A stretch of 64,000 bases of DNA from Calendula officinalis (GCA_963853835.1 OY970820.1:49782407-49846406), one strand, 5' to 3'; shown: positions 45,628 to 58,549, numbered from the stretch's first letter. A program made the numbers and translations. Notes: a model not told the origin generated them from the sequence alone.

Positions 45628-46700
45628 ATGACGTCAAAAGATGCTCTTTTAATCGGAACCGATCTCAAACCTCCGGTTTTATACCGAGGTGAATATGCAC
45701 AGTGGAAGAAACGATTCCTCCACTTCATTAAAAACCAGGAACTGTCAGCTGATATTCTTGACTCTCTTGAAAATGGTGTCGCGGTATTCTATGAAGATGT
45801 CATTGCTGCACCAAATGCAAATCCACCAGTTGTTGGCGGTCGAACTCCACTTCCTCCGGCTAGATATGATGCTCAACAAAAACAAAGAGCTAAAGCTGAT
45901 TTACAATCTTTTTCATTCATCCTTCAAAGTTTACCGAATGAGATTTATAACAGTTTAGATAGTTTAGAAACTAGAAAAGAAATTTGGGATGAAATTAGAA
46001 AGCAAATGGAGGGCACTGTTTTAGGAAACAAAGCTAAAATGGTTACCACTTTAAATGTATATCAATCATTTAAAGCTACCATCGGGGAAGAATTGGAAAG
46101 CACTTATCACCGATATTGTAATTTGTTGAATAAACTTCGAAGAAACATTCTGAAAAAGGAACATCTTGAGATCAACATCAAGTTCATCAACAGTCTTCTT
46201 CTTGAGTGGGCTATGTTTGGAAACAGTGCTATGCAACACAGGGATTTAAGCTCAATAGATGTTCATGAACTTTAATTTTGAGTATTTACTACAAAATGCT
46301 CCCATGGTGAAAGACATCGTCAAATCCAAACAAGAAACCGCCAATATCAGTTTAATTCATCTTGGAAAATGAAAGAACAACCAAAAGAACTTGTAATGGA
46401 TACAAAGGAAGTAATGGAGAAAGAACTGGAACAAGTCTTACAAGCTATGTCTTTCATCTCAAGATATGAGAAAATTATTATTCAAAGCCAACAAACAACA
46501 ATCAGAGGTTTTCATCCAATTTTAAGTCTGCACCATCTGCTTCAAACACAACTGACAAACCAACAATCACACCTTTGGATCCTACAAAGAAATGCTATAA
46601 TTGTGGAATTGCTGGTCATTTCTCCCGTGATTGCAAGAAACCTAAAGTTCGGGATTCTGAATACTTTAAACACAAGATATTAATGGCCAAGCAAATTGAA
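45628..46700 (+). pseudogene. Copia D gag with zinc knuckle, broken
   Basis: Starts MTSKDALLIGTDLKPP. The UBN2/Gag-like core runs to about 46270, including YNSLDSLETRKEIWDEI. An apparent 4-base insertion near 46274 makes a stop after DVHEL. A short in-frame-disrupting deletion near 46340 and a further frame change near 46480 follow. The zinc knuckle CYNCGIAGHFSRDC is intact near 46590. Gag would form the particle and bind RNA. Confidence 0.88.
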
Positions 46701-48379
46701 ACATGCAAGGTGTTATTAGCAGAAGCTCTTCAGTGGATGGAAGACTCAGATCCTGAGGATGAAGAACATTCAGCAAATTTATGCTTCATGGCACGTGAAA
46801 ATGCTGAGATTTCTAATCGTTTAAATGAAGAGACTAACAAAGAAATAGAGGTAATTAATTATTTCTTGTCTAATTCTTCACATTTAATTGATTCTGATAA
46901 TTCTTTTGTAACGGACCAGATTTCTGAAATTGATTCTTTAAAATAAAACATTTTGAATGAAAAAGAATTAAATACTAAAATCTAAGAAAGTTTAGCTGAT
47001 TTAGAAAAAGAACATGAACAATTTGTTCATCATATTGAACAACTTGTTCATTGTATTAAACAAAATCAACATTTTGAGAAAGAGAATCCGAAGTTACAAA
47101 ATCACGTATCAGAATTGAAGGTTAAATATGAGAATGATATTAAGCATTTGTCTCATACAATTTTTGAAAAAGAAATTGAAATAACCAATCGTCAAAATAC
47201 ACAAAGTTCAACATCAAATGATCAAAATGATAAATATTACAAGTTATACATTGAAACGTTTCATGAATATCAAATAACTAAAAACTGGTTGGAACGTAAA
47301 CAAAAAGAATTCGATGACAATGAGAAACAGTTTAAATCATTAAACACACAAAAAAAAAGAATTATCTGAAACCCTACATGAAAACGACATCAAAACATCA
47401 CGAGAATTAAATAACAAACAGAATGCCAAACATCAACTTCAACATGATAAAATTCATCTTTCTTCTCACATCAAACACTTAGAAGAAATAATTGCTAAAC
47501 GAGGACAAACTGATCAAACAATTCATTTGAACAAGCCTAAAGATTTCAAATATTTCAATTCAAGAGAAGGACTGGGAGCTAATAATCCAGAATATCTTAA
47601 AATGGCATGTAACGTGCTTCCAACATTGTATGATTCTAAATACATGCATGTAGATATTTGGCAGAGCTTCATTCGTATGACAGATGAGGAAGAAGAAATT
47701 GAAGCTTTCAACAAAGCTAAAAAGGAAAATGTCCAAATTAGTTTCAATTTACACTGAATTAAATAAAACATATGAAACTAAAAAGACAAAATTTGAAAAT
47801 GAAGATTATTTTCCAATTATCACACCGGAAGAATTTGAGATTAAGGGTAATGCCGTACTTCAACAAAAAGTAACTCGCAAAATATACATACCATCTCTAA
47901 TTCTAGAAAAGAAAATTTGTCAATTGGAAACCGAAATAGATGAAACACATAAGGCATTTGACAAAGAAAAATCCGCTTTACAAACAAAAATTCATGATTT
48001 AGAAGATAAAATTGTTGAAATAAAATCTGTTTCAAATCAAAGTGCTTCTCCAAAGCCAACATCAGTCAATGATAATTTCTCTACTCCTAAAAATCCAATT
48101 ATTTTAAAAAGAAATTCTAATTCCACTGTTTTAAATTTTTCAGATAGAAATTTAAATTCCAAGCTTAAGAAGCCGATGCAAGGCAGGGTGAAAGAAGTTG
48201 AGCAGTCTCTGAAGTCTAAGTTGTCTAAGTCTAGTATGCTTAAGTCCAATGAGCTTAAGAAGTTTAGATCTTCCTCGTTTTTAGCTTCTTCTTTTTCTAA
48301 TTCCAATAAATGTAATAACTCAACAACATTTATTTCTCCTGCTACACTTTATGGTATTGTATATGATTCTGCAATTTAG
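46701..48379 (+). pseudogene. Copia D long coiled-coil region after Gag
   Basis: Acidic and Lys/Asn-rich, probably coiled-coil protein in several frames: 46575-46946, 47115-47369, 47527-47757 and 47684-48379. Stops occur near 46944 and 46983 and a frameshift near 47355. It encodes the block FNSREGLGANNPEYLKMACNVLPT. Such extended regions between zinc knuckle and protease occur in some copia lineages. A specific role is not known to me. Confidence 0.65.
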
Positions 48380-48993
48380 CGTCCTGTTAATTTCACTGTT
48401 AATGGTGTCAATTTGATTGTTAAAACAGATAATACTGGCAAAAAAGTTTATTTTGATAGAAAAACTAATAAACCAATTTCTCAATATGATACACGATATT
48501 TTGTTAGAAAAGATGCTCCTTGTGGTCCACGACATGATGTTCTTCATAAAGTGGTTCAATAATTCATTCATGTACAATTTGTTATCCAGAACCCTGCAAA
48601 ACAATGCTCGCTCGATCTCACTCATCACTAACAACACGTTCTTCTCCTAAATCTTCAAAATCAGTTTATCGTGTTGTTTCTGCAAATAAATCTCCAAAAT
48701 CAGTTAATCATGTAGTGACTACACATCAATCGCCAAAATCTGTTTATCGCGTTGTTTCGACACATAAATCGCCAAAATCAATTTATCGTGTAGTGTCTAC
48801 ACCTAATCCGTCAAAATCTGGTTCCTCAACTCCGTCTCCCAAGCTAAATCAAAAACCATCCACGTTTGTTAAATATACATGGATTAAAAATGAACAATCA
48901 AACTGGATTTTACATTCTCCTGAGAAATCCTTAAAATGGTCTATCAAATTAACAAACCCAGAACTGCCTCCTTGTAGTTCTCCAAAACTCTAA
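48380..48993 (+). pseudogene. Copia D Ser/Lys/Pro repeat region
   Basis: A conserved block (PVNFTVNGVNLIVKTDN, YDTRYFVRKDAPCG) with a frame break near 48553 leads into tandem KSPKSVYRVVS-type repeats, about five units between 48650 and 48830. Then comes KYTWIKNEQSNWILHSPEKS. It ends at a stop at 48991. Basic and low in complexity. Possibly nucleic-acid binding, which is inference. Confidence 0.7.
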
Positions 48994-49092
48994 ATTCAAT
49001 CCACTTTAAATATTCTTCATAAAACATATTTTACTAATCGAGTAGGACCCATATCTGATTGGGTACGTTTTTGTTTTAATTGCTTTATGTAG

Positions 49093-49265
49093 AATATATG
49101 GTATCTTGATTCTGGTTGTTCACGACACATGACCGGAAACAAGAATTTATTTACAAATTTTAGAGACAAATATTTGGGAACTGTTCGTTTTGGGAATGAC
49201 CATTTAGCTGCTATTATGGGTATTGGAGATATAATTCGTCACAATTTAATCATCCGGAATGTGAC
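49093..49265 (+). pseudogene. Copia D protease start, cut by copia C
   Basis: WYLDSGCSRHMTGNKN near 49099 is the copia aspartic-protease motif (Asp-Ser-Gly). The frame continues through FGNDHLAAIMGIGDI and is interrupted at 49265 by element C. It resumes at 61053. Confidence 0.88.
49261..49265. other. Left target duplication GTGAC of copia C
   Basis: Matches 61048-61052 on the other side of the element. Confidence 0.93.
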
Positions 49266-49547
49266 TGATAGATCAATTGCAAACTAAATCTTGCTAATTC
49301 ATGGTGATTTGAATGAGATTGAAGAATTAAGTGTGTGAAGTGTGTGTGTTCTTGGTGTGAAGTTGAGAGAGAAAGATGGAGGGAAGGATTGCTTTCAAAT
49401 GTGTAATTCAATTATGTGAATGGAAAGCTTACTAAACAAGTCATCACAAGGGTTTATATACCTCCTAACACTAAACACAAGATTACTAGTTCACTAATCC
49501 TAGTTACATGTTAAAGGTCAAAACTAGTCATTAAAGTGGTCCTAACA
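49266..49547 (-). repeat. 3' LTR of copia C
   Basis: On the minus strand it starts TGTTAGGACCACTTTAATG and ends ATTGATCTATCA. It is next to the polypurine tract at 49548. Confidence 0.93.
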
Positions 49548-49561
49548 ATGTCCCCCTTTTT
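49548..49561 (-). other. Polypurine tract of copia C
   Basis: Minus strand AAAAAGGGGGACAT directly before TGTTAGG. Confidence 0.9.
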
Positions 49562-52500
49562 GATCTTTAACACATTATCCCAGTCTTCCTTCTTCAATTT
49601 CATATATTGGTCTGTTGTGATCATCAGTAACTCTCAGATGTGCGTCGAGATGTTGAATTAAATTTCTTCAAAATTTAATTTCTTGACTTCTCTTGATTTT
49701 GCATTTCAAAGAATATATCTGAGGAGCAATTAAGATTTCTGCCTTTGATATGTAACTGATTTCTGAGTTTCCGATGAGTACAATAGCAGAATTTGAAGTT
49801 TCAGATACTCAAAAAAATATATTTTTCGTTGAAGCTGTTTGAGTAAGGAAGACCTAAAAACTGATTTACTAAAGTTTTGAAAATTCTGGAAATGGAATAT
49901 CAGTTAGGTAAGGATTCGATTGCTGGGATTTCAGATAATGGAGAGGTTGTTTAAGATTTTGTGGTAGAGGTTTTGTAGGAGTGATGTGATGATGTTTTGG
50001 ATTTTTTGAAATGAATGATTTGAAAGTTAAAGTAAGTTTTGGATGTGTGTGTAAATTTTGATAAGAATGATTTGTATCGGTTAAGATTTGAATTGAAATT
50101 TTGATAAGAATGATTTGTATCGGTTAAGATTTGTACATTTAAGATTTGGATGAATGTGGATAATTTGTATTTGGTGTGTAACAACAAATTAGAACAGTTA
50201 AGCTTTTGAATGGATATGGTTGTTATGAAATTTGGAAAAAATGATTTAAACGATTAAATTTCGTTTGGAAATGGATTTGAATTTGTGGTTTGACATTTCT
50301 GTGAATGTCTCAGTTTCTTCTTTTTCACAAATGTAAATCGACGAAGATGTAGACCCATGGATAGAGTTGTTTTGTAGCGGAAGTCTTTTGTTGGAGTTGT
50401 GGCTTTGTCGATTTGTGATTATTTCTCAACGGATCTTCTTCGGTTTCTTGTTCACTCCCCCTTGACCGGTGCATATATCTTTTTAATACGGAGTAAACTG
50501 AGCTAATATATTCTATCTCCTAAAGGTACACATTTATCTTTATAATGAGAACTTCTGTAATATTTTCTCCCCCTCATGATGAACAAGATTTATCTGAATC
50601 ATCATGTAAAATGTGAAGTTCTTCGAGGTAGAATTTAGAAAGAATCTTTGAAGCTCAAGGATAAAAATGTGTTGAATAATGATATATTCATATTTTGAAT
50701 GAATCAATATATAACACATTGTATCAGAAAAACCAGATCGTTGATGATTATAGAGAAGTACGATCAAATCTTTTATCGTTTAATCTCAGGGATCGTTGTA
50801 GATGACATAAAAGAACAGTATCATATTTAGCATCTGAAATCCCGACTGCTGTTGATAGCGACGGAGTACAGTCATCAAAAATGTACATGGGATCGAACAG
50901 GGTAAACCGGGATCACATAGATTGCCCGATAACACAACAGTTACACAAACTGTGTGACCTACGTTCAGCGTTGGCGTAGATGTTAGCACTGGTAGGATTT
51001 CCATTCAATCATCGTGGAATACCAAGAATATTAGTATCACTATGAATGTTCCGGCTATATCACAAAGATAAGCTTGGTATTATGCCTGTGTCCTAAAAGT
51101 GTGTTTCGGTTCTAGACTCAATTAGTGAACAAACGAAGGCGAGGACTGGAGAGACTTGTCCTCTTGTTCAATATCAACTATCTCCAAATGAGATGTCGAT
51201 AGCATATGAGATAGTCTCCGTGAAAGTGAAACAAGTACTTTTTAAGAAATACTTGAGTAGCTGGGGGGGTTGTGCATTGCATCACTGGGTCCATGATGTC
51301 TATTTCAATATCAGAGAGCAACACATGCAATCTGATAGAGATGTGGCAACCCGGCTTTTTATCGGTTTGGAAAGGGTTTTTCGTTTTCTTTAACCCTGTC
51401 ACACCCTCGTCACTCATGCTTACTTTTTCATTTTTCGACTACTCCCTCATTTCATCTTACCATGTTTAGCTGAATTGGACCCCATACTACATTCCCCCTC
51501 TCAAATTTTATCTCAGCGCACCCCAATCAAGATCCCATGATACTTGATTCTGCTCACCTAGACCTATGTACCCTTAAATATTGTCCTATATTGTAGGTGG
51601 CTCCTGGGGGAAGATCATGCCGGTTATAGCAGATCATAGGAGTAAATTGAGAGTGAACTATAACGCTCATGTGCAAATTATCAGCATATATGATGTTACT
51701 TTGTATGAATAACATGGATTTTTCATCGGAAAATGTGTTTCCGGCATAAGTTGTTGCGTTTAAGATGGAAAAGTTTAGGCACAACAACTTGAACAATTTA
51801 GGTAATACCGGACTCACATAGAGTATCCGTTAACACACCGTATGAATTGATGGTCTTTTGCACAACCGTTGATTCAAATGTGTGACCTGCATTTAGAGTT
51901 GGCGCAATTTTAGCTCTAGCAGGATTTCCACTCAATCCTCGTGAAACACCAGAATGTGATGCCACTATGAGTGTTCCGATGAATACACGGAGATTCATTT
52001 TCAATAGTGTATGTGTCCTAAATTGGAAATATTTGACAGTGAAATCTAGACACATTGTGCATTCAATAGAAGACGTAACCCGGGACAGAAGGTTAATAAT
52101 TTCAATACCAACATACTCCGAATGAGCAGTCGATAGATTATGTGCTACGTCCCTGATAAATTGAAACAAATTCCTATTGAGAGGAATCTGAGTGGTTGGT
52201 GGTGGAGTGCAAATGCTTGACTGGGCCAGTTAAGACTGGTGAAACATTCAACCCATGAATGAACACTTTTTAGTGAGGTTGCCCGGTTTATTGACGGTTT
52301 GGATGCACTCAAAGGTGTGTTTTCGTGATATTATCATGTTTTCACATCACCTTGCACTCACCTTAATCTATACCCTAGACTTATACCCTCAATTTACCTA
52401 ATGGCTGAAAAATAATTCCCTTGGAAGGTAAGGCCGGTTCTGGCAAACCATGGGAAGGTATTGTCTTTTGAGAAGAAATTGTTTTTTTATCATTTAAAAA

Positions 52501-52730
52501 AAAAATTCAATCGGCTATACAAATATTGATATAAGAAAATTTCTCCCCTGGAAATACTAATTCTCCCCCCTAGAATTAATATTTCTCCCCCTCGACAAAA
52601 TAACAGAATGAAAATTTTCAGTTTTAGAGGGGTGGGAAAGAGTTTGGACAGTTATGTGAAAAACTGGTTAAGAGCGGGTTACAAGTTGTTGTACTTAAAA
52701 GCCATTGTTATTGTAACAAATGAAAACGGT
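49562..52730 (-). other. Long 3' region of copia C after pol, no recognised gene
   Basis: About 3.2 kb between the pol stop and the polypurine tract. Two diverged copies of a several-hundred-base block lie near 50830-51420 and 51780-52330. They share 'aggatttcca', 'gtgtgacct' and 'agcgttggcg/agagttggcg' segments. Minus-strand frames at 50786-51004 (LTSTPTLNVGHTVCVTVV) and 51798-52169 (AKIAPTLNAGHTFESTVV) are related to each other but to nothing I know. Extra purine tracts (minus-strand GAGGGGGAGAA type) occur near 50570 and 52555-52600. Confidence 0.7.
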
Positions 52731-55580
52731 TTAAGCTTTTAGATTTAGCATACCAAGTTTAGACAGAAGAAAGTTAAAATGTTTTTCGTCTAAAGCCTTG
52801 GTAAGCATATCAACTAATTGATAATCGGTTGAAACAAAGTACAATTCCACATTACCGTGTTCAACATGATCTTTTATAAAACGATATCGAAGATCAATAT
52901 GTTTAGTTTTGGAATGTTGAATAGGATTGCATGAAATTGCAATTGCACTTCGAGAATCACAATATAAAGGAATACGACTGTATGAAAAGCGATAATCTTT
53001 TAATTGTGATTGCATCCAAATTACCTGGGATAAGCAGCTTGCAGCATCAACATATTCTACCTCTGCAGTTGAAAGAGACACGTAATTTTGCTTTCGTGAA
53101 GACCAGCTCACCAATTTATCTCCCAGAAATTGGACACTTCCAGACGTACTCTTGCGATCCAGCATACATCCAGCATGATCAGCATCAGAAAATGCAGTCA
53201 AGTCAAAAGAAGTTTCTTTAGGAAACCAGAGACCAATATCTCGAGTGCCATTCAGATAACGAAATATACGTTTGACTGCTTGAAGATGTGATTCTTTAGG
53301 AGCAGCCTGATACCGAGCACATATGCAAGTAGAGAACATAATGTCTGGACGACTCGAAGTAAGATATAACAAAGATCCGATCATCCCCCAATAATGTGTA
53401 ATATCAACAAGTTTGCCATCCGGATCAGCATGCAATTTAGAACCAAGCGACATCGGCGTCGGAATTGGTTTACAATCATCCATGAGATATTTCTTTAAAA
53501 GATCAGTGATATACTTGGATTGATTGATGAAAATCCCGGTAGGTAATTGGCGAACTTGAAGACCAAGAAAGAAATTCATTTCACCCATCATGCTCATCTC
53601 AAAATGTTTAACCATAAGATCAGAGAACTTCTTGCAATATTTGGGATTTGTAGATCCAAAAATGATATCATCGACATAAAATTGAATGAGAACTATATCT
53701 TCCCATTGACGTTTGATGAAAAGAGTTGTATCGATTTTTCCTTTTGAAAAACCAGACTCAACTAAGAATTTGGATAATACATCATACCACGCCCGAGGAG
53801 CTTGTCTTAAGCTATACAAAGCTTTGTCGAGAATATAAACATGATTAGGCAAGTGGGGATCTACAAAACCTTCGGGTTGATGAATGAACACTTCTTCTTT
53901 GAGAATGCCATTTAAAAATGCAGTTTTTACATCCAATTTATGGATAGTAAAACTCTTATGTGCTGCATATGCCAAAAAAATTCGAATGGCTTCTATACGT
54001 GCAACAGGAGCAAAAGTTTCTTCAAAGTCAATACCCTCCTGTTGAGCATACCCTTTTTCAACTAAACGTGCTTTATTATGAATCACAATTCCATTCTCAT
54101 CCTTCTTGTTTTTGAATATCCACTTAGTACCTATTACAGATTTTCTAGGTGGTTTTGGAACAAGATGCCAAACTTTTAATCTTTCAAATTGATTGATTTC
54201 TTCTTGCATAGCAAGAATCCAGCCTGGGTCGGAGAGAGCTTCACTGACCTTCTTTGGTTCATTAGAGCTTAAAAATGCAGAAAACTGACATTCATCGGCA
54301 GTGGCTCTGCGGGTTTGAACAGAAGATTCAGGATCACTGATTATCTGATGTAAAGGATGCTCTCTTGTCCATTTAAGAGAATGTGGAAGTGGTAGTTGCC
54401 CTGGAATGATGTTTGAGGTATCAGTGAATTGAAGATGAGGGATTATTGATGTTTGAACATTTGATGTAGAAGGTGGAGGATCTACACGTTTAACGTTGAA
54501 CTTGGAGAAATCAATCACCAAAGGTGGAGGTTGTGCTGGAACTAAAGATAAATCTAAAGTAGTCGCAGCTTGACCAGAAGGTGTGGAAGTGACCGGATGT
54601 GATAGATTATCCGTGGGTGGGGAATCGTCCGGAGATGAATGATTTTGCAAAGGTGAGGATTCGACCGGAGATGTTTGAGTTTGTAACGGGGAAACAGAAA
54701 TTGTCGGAGAAAAAGTGTTATTTGGAGCAGCAGATGTAAAAGAAGAAGAAGCATTAGGACTTGAATCTTGCATTTCAGGTACTGTAATGCTTTGAACATC
54801 GGCTACTGTTGGAAATGGAACGTCAGCCTCCTCAAGTAATGTATGTCGGATATTATGATAATCATCATAAAAATGTTCAAACAAGATATCTAAATCATTT
54901 TCAGATGTGGAAGGCGACGTTGAAGGTGAAGGAGTTTCAACATTTGAACTTAATGAATCTAGAGGAAAGGTTTCATCAAAATTCACGTTAACACTTTCTC
55001 TAATCGTCCGTTTTGACCGATTGTATACTCTATAAGAAGCAGATTCACGTGAGTATCCAACAAAAATTCCTTCATCATCTTTTTCATCAAATTTGTTCAG
55101 TTTGTCTTTATCATTCAGAATGAAACAACGACTCTCAAAAATATCAAAAAATTTAACATTGGGAATGCGGTTATTGATCAGTTCATATGGCGTTTTGTTG
55201 TGTATTTTGTTGACGATGGAACGATTTTGAGTGAAACATGCCGTACTAATAGCTTCTGCCCAAAGAGATAATGGGAGTTTGGAAAATGAAAGCATGGTAC
55301 GAGCAGCTTCAACCAAGGTACGATTTCTTCGTTCAACAACCCCATTTTGTTGAGGTGTTCGGGCAGCGGAAAATTGATGGGTTATACCAACTGATTCAAG
55401 GAAAGAATCTAAAGTTTCATTTTTGAATTCAGTCCCATTATCAGTACGAATAGTATGAACTTTTAAATCCAAGTTTTTTTGAGTTTTCTTGATGAAGGCT
55501 ATGATTATATTAGCTGTTTCATCTTTTGAACGCAAGAAATAAACCCATGTGTATCGAGAATAATCATCAACAATCACCAA
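52731..55580 (-). pseudogene. Copia C integrase (partial)-RT-RNase H, 949 open codons
   Basis: One long open frame covers integrase from VIVDDYSRYTWVYF, with the second Asp in IRTDNGTEF and the Glu in NGVVERRNRTL. A Ser/Pro-rich linker and reverse transcriptase (KLDVKTAFLNG, then YVDDIIFGS) follow. RNase H (FSDADHAGCMLDRKSTSGS, TAEVEY, YCDSRSAI) ends at LGMLNLKA. The first Met is not a native start. A ~110-bp deletion next to 55580, relative to copia D, removed the segment with the first catalytic Asp of integrase and broke the frame to the upstream protease part. RT and RNase H look intact, integrase is not. Confidence 0.93.
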
Positions 55581-55887
55581 TTTTAGTCATTTTGCCCATT
55601 TCGCACGACGAACAAAGATGATCTTTAACAAATTTAACATCTGAAAGACCAGATACATGGTCACCTTTTACCAATTTGTTGATATTTTTGAAATTAAGGT
55701 GAGAGAGACGGTGGTGCCATAACCAAGATTCATATGATGATGCTGTTGACATTAAGCATACTTCTTCAAGTGGAACTACTTCATTTAGATTGATAGTAAA
55801 CAGATTTGTCTCGCGAGTTCCAGTAAGAAGTTCTTCGCCATCATAGGTGCGAACAACACATTTCTTTGTTCGAAAATTTACTTCCAA
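55567..55887 (-). pseudogene. Copia C pre-integrase zinc-binding domain
   Basis: WLWHHRLSHLNFKNINKL then HLCSSCEMGKMTK give the HHCC zinc-binding motif of copia integrases. The frame stops shortly after GKMTK because of the deletion that follows. A stop near 55903 separates it from the protease region upstream. Confidence 0.88.
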
Positions 55888-56140
55888 CGTTTTATCACAG
55901 AATTAACCAATACTAAAAAGATTGTGTGCAAAATCTTCAACATAGGTCACATTCCGGATTATTAAATTGTGACGAATTATATCTCCAATACCCATAATAG
56001 CGGCTAAATGGTCATTCCCAAAATGAACAGTACCCAAATATTTGTCTCCAAAATTCGTTAATAAATTCTTGTTTCCGGTCATATGTCTAGAACAACCAGA
56101 ATCAAGATACCATATACTCTACATAAAACAATTAAAACAA
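55888..56140 (-). pseudogene. Copia C protease region
   Basis: The minus strand encodes WYLDSGCSRHMTGNKN around 56070-56120 and FGNDHLAAIMGIGD around 56000. An in-frame TAA lies near 55903 just after NLFSIG. Confidence 0.8.
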
Positions 56141-56260
56141 AAAGGTACCCAATCAGATATGGGTCATACACGATTAGTAAAAATGTTTATGAAGAATATT
56201 AAAAACGGTATGAATTTAGAGTTTTGGAGAACTGCAAGGAGGCAATTCTAGGTTTGTTAA

Positions 56261-56863
56261 TTAGATAGACCATTTTAAGGATTTCTCAGGAGAATGTAAA
56301 ATCCAGTTTAATTGTTCATTTTTAATCCATGTATATTTTAAAAACGTGGATTGTTTTTTATTTAGCTTGGGAGAAGAACTTGTGGATCCGGATTTTGACG
56401 ATTTCGGTGGAGAGACAATTCGATATAATGATTTTGACGATTTAGGTACATTCACAACGCGATAAAACAATTTTGGAAATTTTTGCGATTTTGGCGATTT
56501 AGAAACTACACGATAAACTGATTTTGACGATTGATGTGTAGAAACTACAAGATTAACTGATTTTGGAGACTTATTTGCAGAAACTACACGATACACAGAT
56601 TTTGGAGTTTTAGGAGAAGAATGTGTAGTTGGTGATGTGTGAGATCGAGCGAGCATTGTTTTGCAGGGTTCTGGATAACAAATGGTACATGAATGAATGA
56701 TTAACCCATTTTTATGAAGAACATCATGTCGTCGACCACAAGGAGCATCTTTTCTAACAAAATATCGTGTATCATATTGAGAAATTGGTGTATTAGTTTT
56801 TCTGTCAAAATAAACCTTTTTGTCAGTTTTATCTGTTTTAACAATCAAATTTACACCATTCAT
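56261..56863 (-). pseudogene. Copia C Ser/Lys/Pro repeat region, 200 open codons
   Basis: Opens MNGVNLIVKTDKTDKKVYF and continues YDTRYFVRKDAPCGRRHDV. Repeats of the KSPKSVYRVVS type follow (about five, for example TPKSVYRVVSANKSPKS), then KYTWIKNEQLNWILHSPEKS. The minus-strand order and content match 48380-48993 of copia D. The start codon is probably internal to a longer Gag-type polyprotein. Confidence 0.75.
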
Positions 56864-58549
56864 AGTGAAATTAACAGGACGATAAGTTGCTGAATCCTAT
56901 ACAATTCCATAAAGAGTAGCAGGAGAAATAAATATTGTTGAGTTATTACATTTATTGGAATTAGAAAAAAAAGAAGCTAAAAACGAGGAAGATCTAGACT
57001 TCTTAAGCTCATTGGACTTAAGCATACTAGACTTAGACGATTTAAACTTCTGAGACTGCTCAACCTCTTTCATCCTGTCTTGCATCGGCTTCTTAAGCTT
57101 GAAATTTAAATTTTTATCTGAAAAATTTAAAACAATAGAATTAGAATTTCGTTTTAAAATAGTTGGATTTTTTGGAGTAGAGAAATTGTTATTTACTGAT
57201 GTTGGCTTTGGAGAAGCACTTTGATTTGAAACAGATTTTATTTCAACAATTTTATCTTCTAAATCATGATTTTTTGTTTGTAAAGCGGATTTTTCTTTGT
57301 CAAATGCCTTTTTGTTGATAAATTTTCTTTTCTAGAATTAGAGAAGGTATGTAAACTTTGCGGGTTACTTTTTGTTGAAGTACATCATTACCCTTAATCT
57401 CAAATTCTTCTGGTGTAATAATTGGAAAATAATCCTCATTTTCAAATTTTTTCTTTTTAGTTTCATATGTTTTGTTTAATTCATTGTAATTGAAACTAAT
57501 TTGTACGTTTTCCTTTTTAGCTCTGTTGGACGCTTCATTTTCTTCTTCCTCATCTGTCATACGAATGAAACTCTGCCAAACATGACATGTATGTATTTGG
57601 AATCATACAGTGTTGGAAGCACATTACAAGCCATCTGAAGATATTTTGGATTATTAACTCCTAGTCCTTCTCTTGAATTGAAATATTTGAAGCCTTTAGG
57701 CTTGTTTAAATGAAATGTTTGATCAGTTTGACCTCTTTTGGCAATTATTTCCTCTAAATGTTTGATGTGAGAAGAAAGTTGAATTTTATCATGTTGAAGT
57801 TGATGAATGACATTTTGTTTGTTATTTAATTCTCGTGATGTTTTTTGATGTCATTTTCATGTAGGGTTTCGGATAATTCTTTTATTTGGGTGTTTAATGA
57901 TTTAAACTGTTTCTCTTTATCAAATTCTTTTTGTTTATGTTCCAACCAGTTTTTAGTTATTTGATATTCATGAAACGTTTCAATGTATAGCTTGTAATAT
58001 TTATCATTTTGATCATTTGATGTTGAACTTTGTGTATTTTGAAGATTGTTATTTCAATTTCTTTTTCAGAAATTGTATGAGGCAAATGCTTAATATCATT
58101 CTCATATTTAACCTTCAATTCTGATATTTGATTTTGTAACGTCAGATTCTTTTTCTCAAAATTTTTATTTTGTTTAATAAGATGAACAAGTTGTGTATTA
58201 TGATGAACAAATTGTTCATTTTCTTTTTCTAAATCAGCTAAACTTTCTAGGAGTTTAGTATTTAAATCTTTTTCATTCAAAAGGTTTTGTTTTAAAGAAT
58301 CAATTTCAGAAGTCTGGTTCGTTGCAAAACAATTATCATAATCAATTAAATGTGAAGAATGAGACAAAAAAGAATTAATTACCTCTATTTCTTTGTTGGC
58401 ATCTTCATTTAAACGATCAGAAATCTCAGCATTTTCACGTGCCATGAAGCATAAATTTGCTGAATGTTCTTCATCCTCAGGCTCTGGGTCTTCCATCCAC
58501 TGAAGATCTTCTGCTAATAACACCTTGCCTGTTTCAATTTGCTTGGCCA
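56864..58549 (-). pseudogene. Copia C coiled-coil region
   Basis: Frames at 58631-57957, 57560-57300 and 57085-56897 encode Lys/Glu/Asn-rich coiled-coil-like protein matching 46701-48379 of copia D. Frame breaks lie near 58050, 57845 and 57310. Confidence 0.7.

Noticed and set aside
52931..53221. Plus-strand genes in 52.9-55 kb
   Set aside because: They are antisense shadows of the long copia C RT/RNase H frame.
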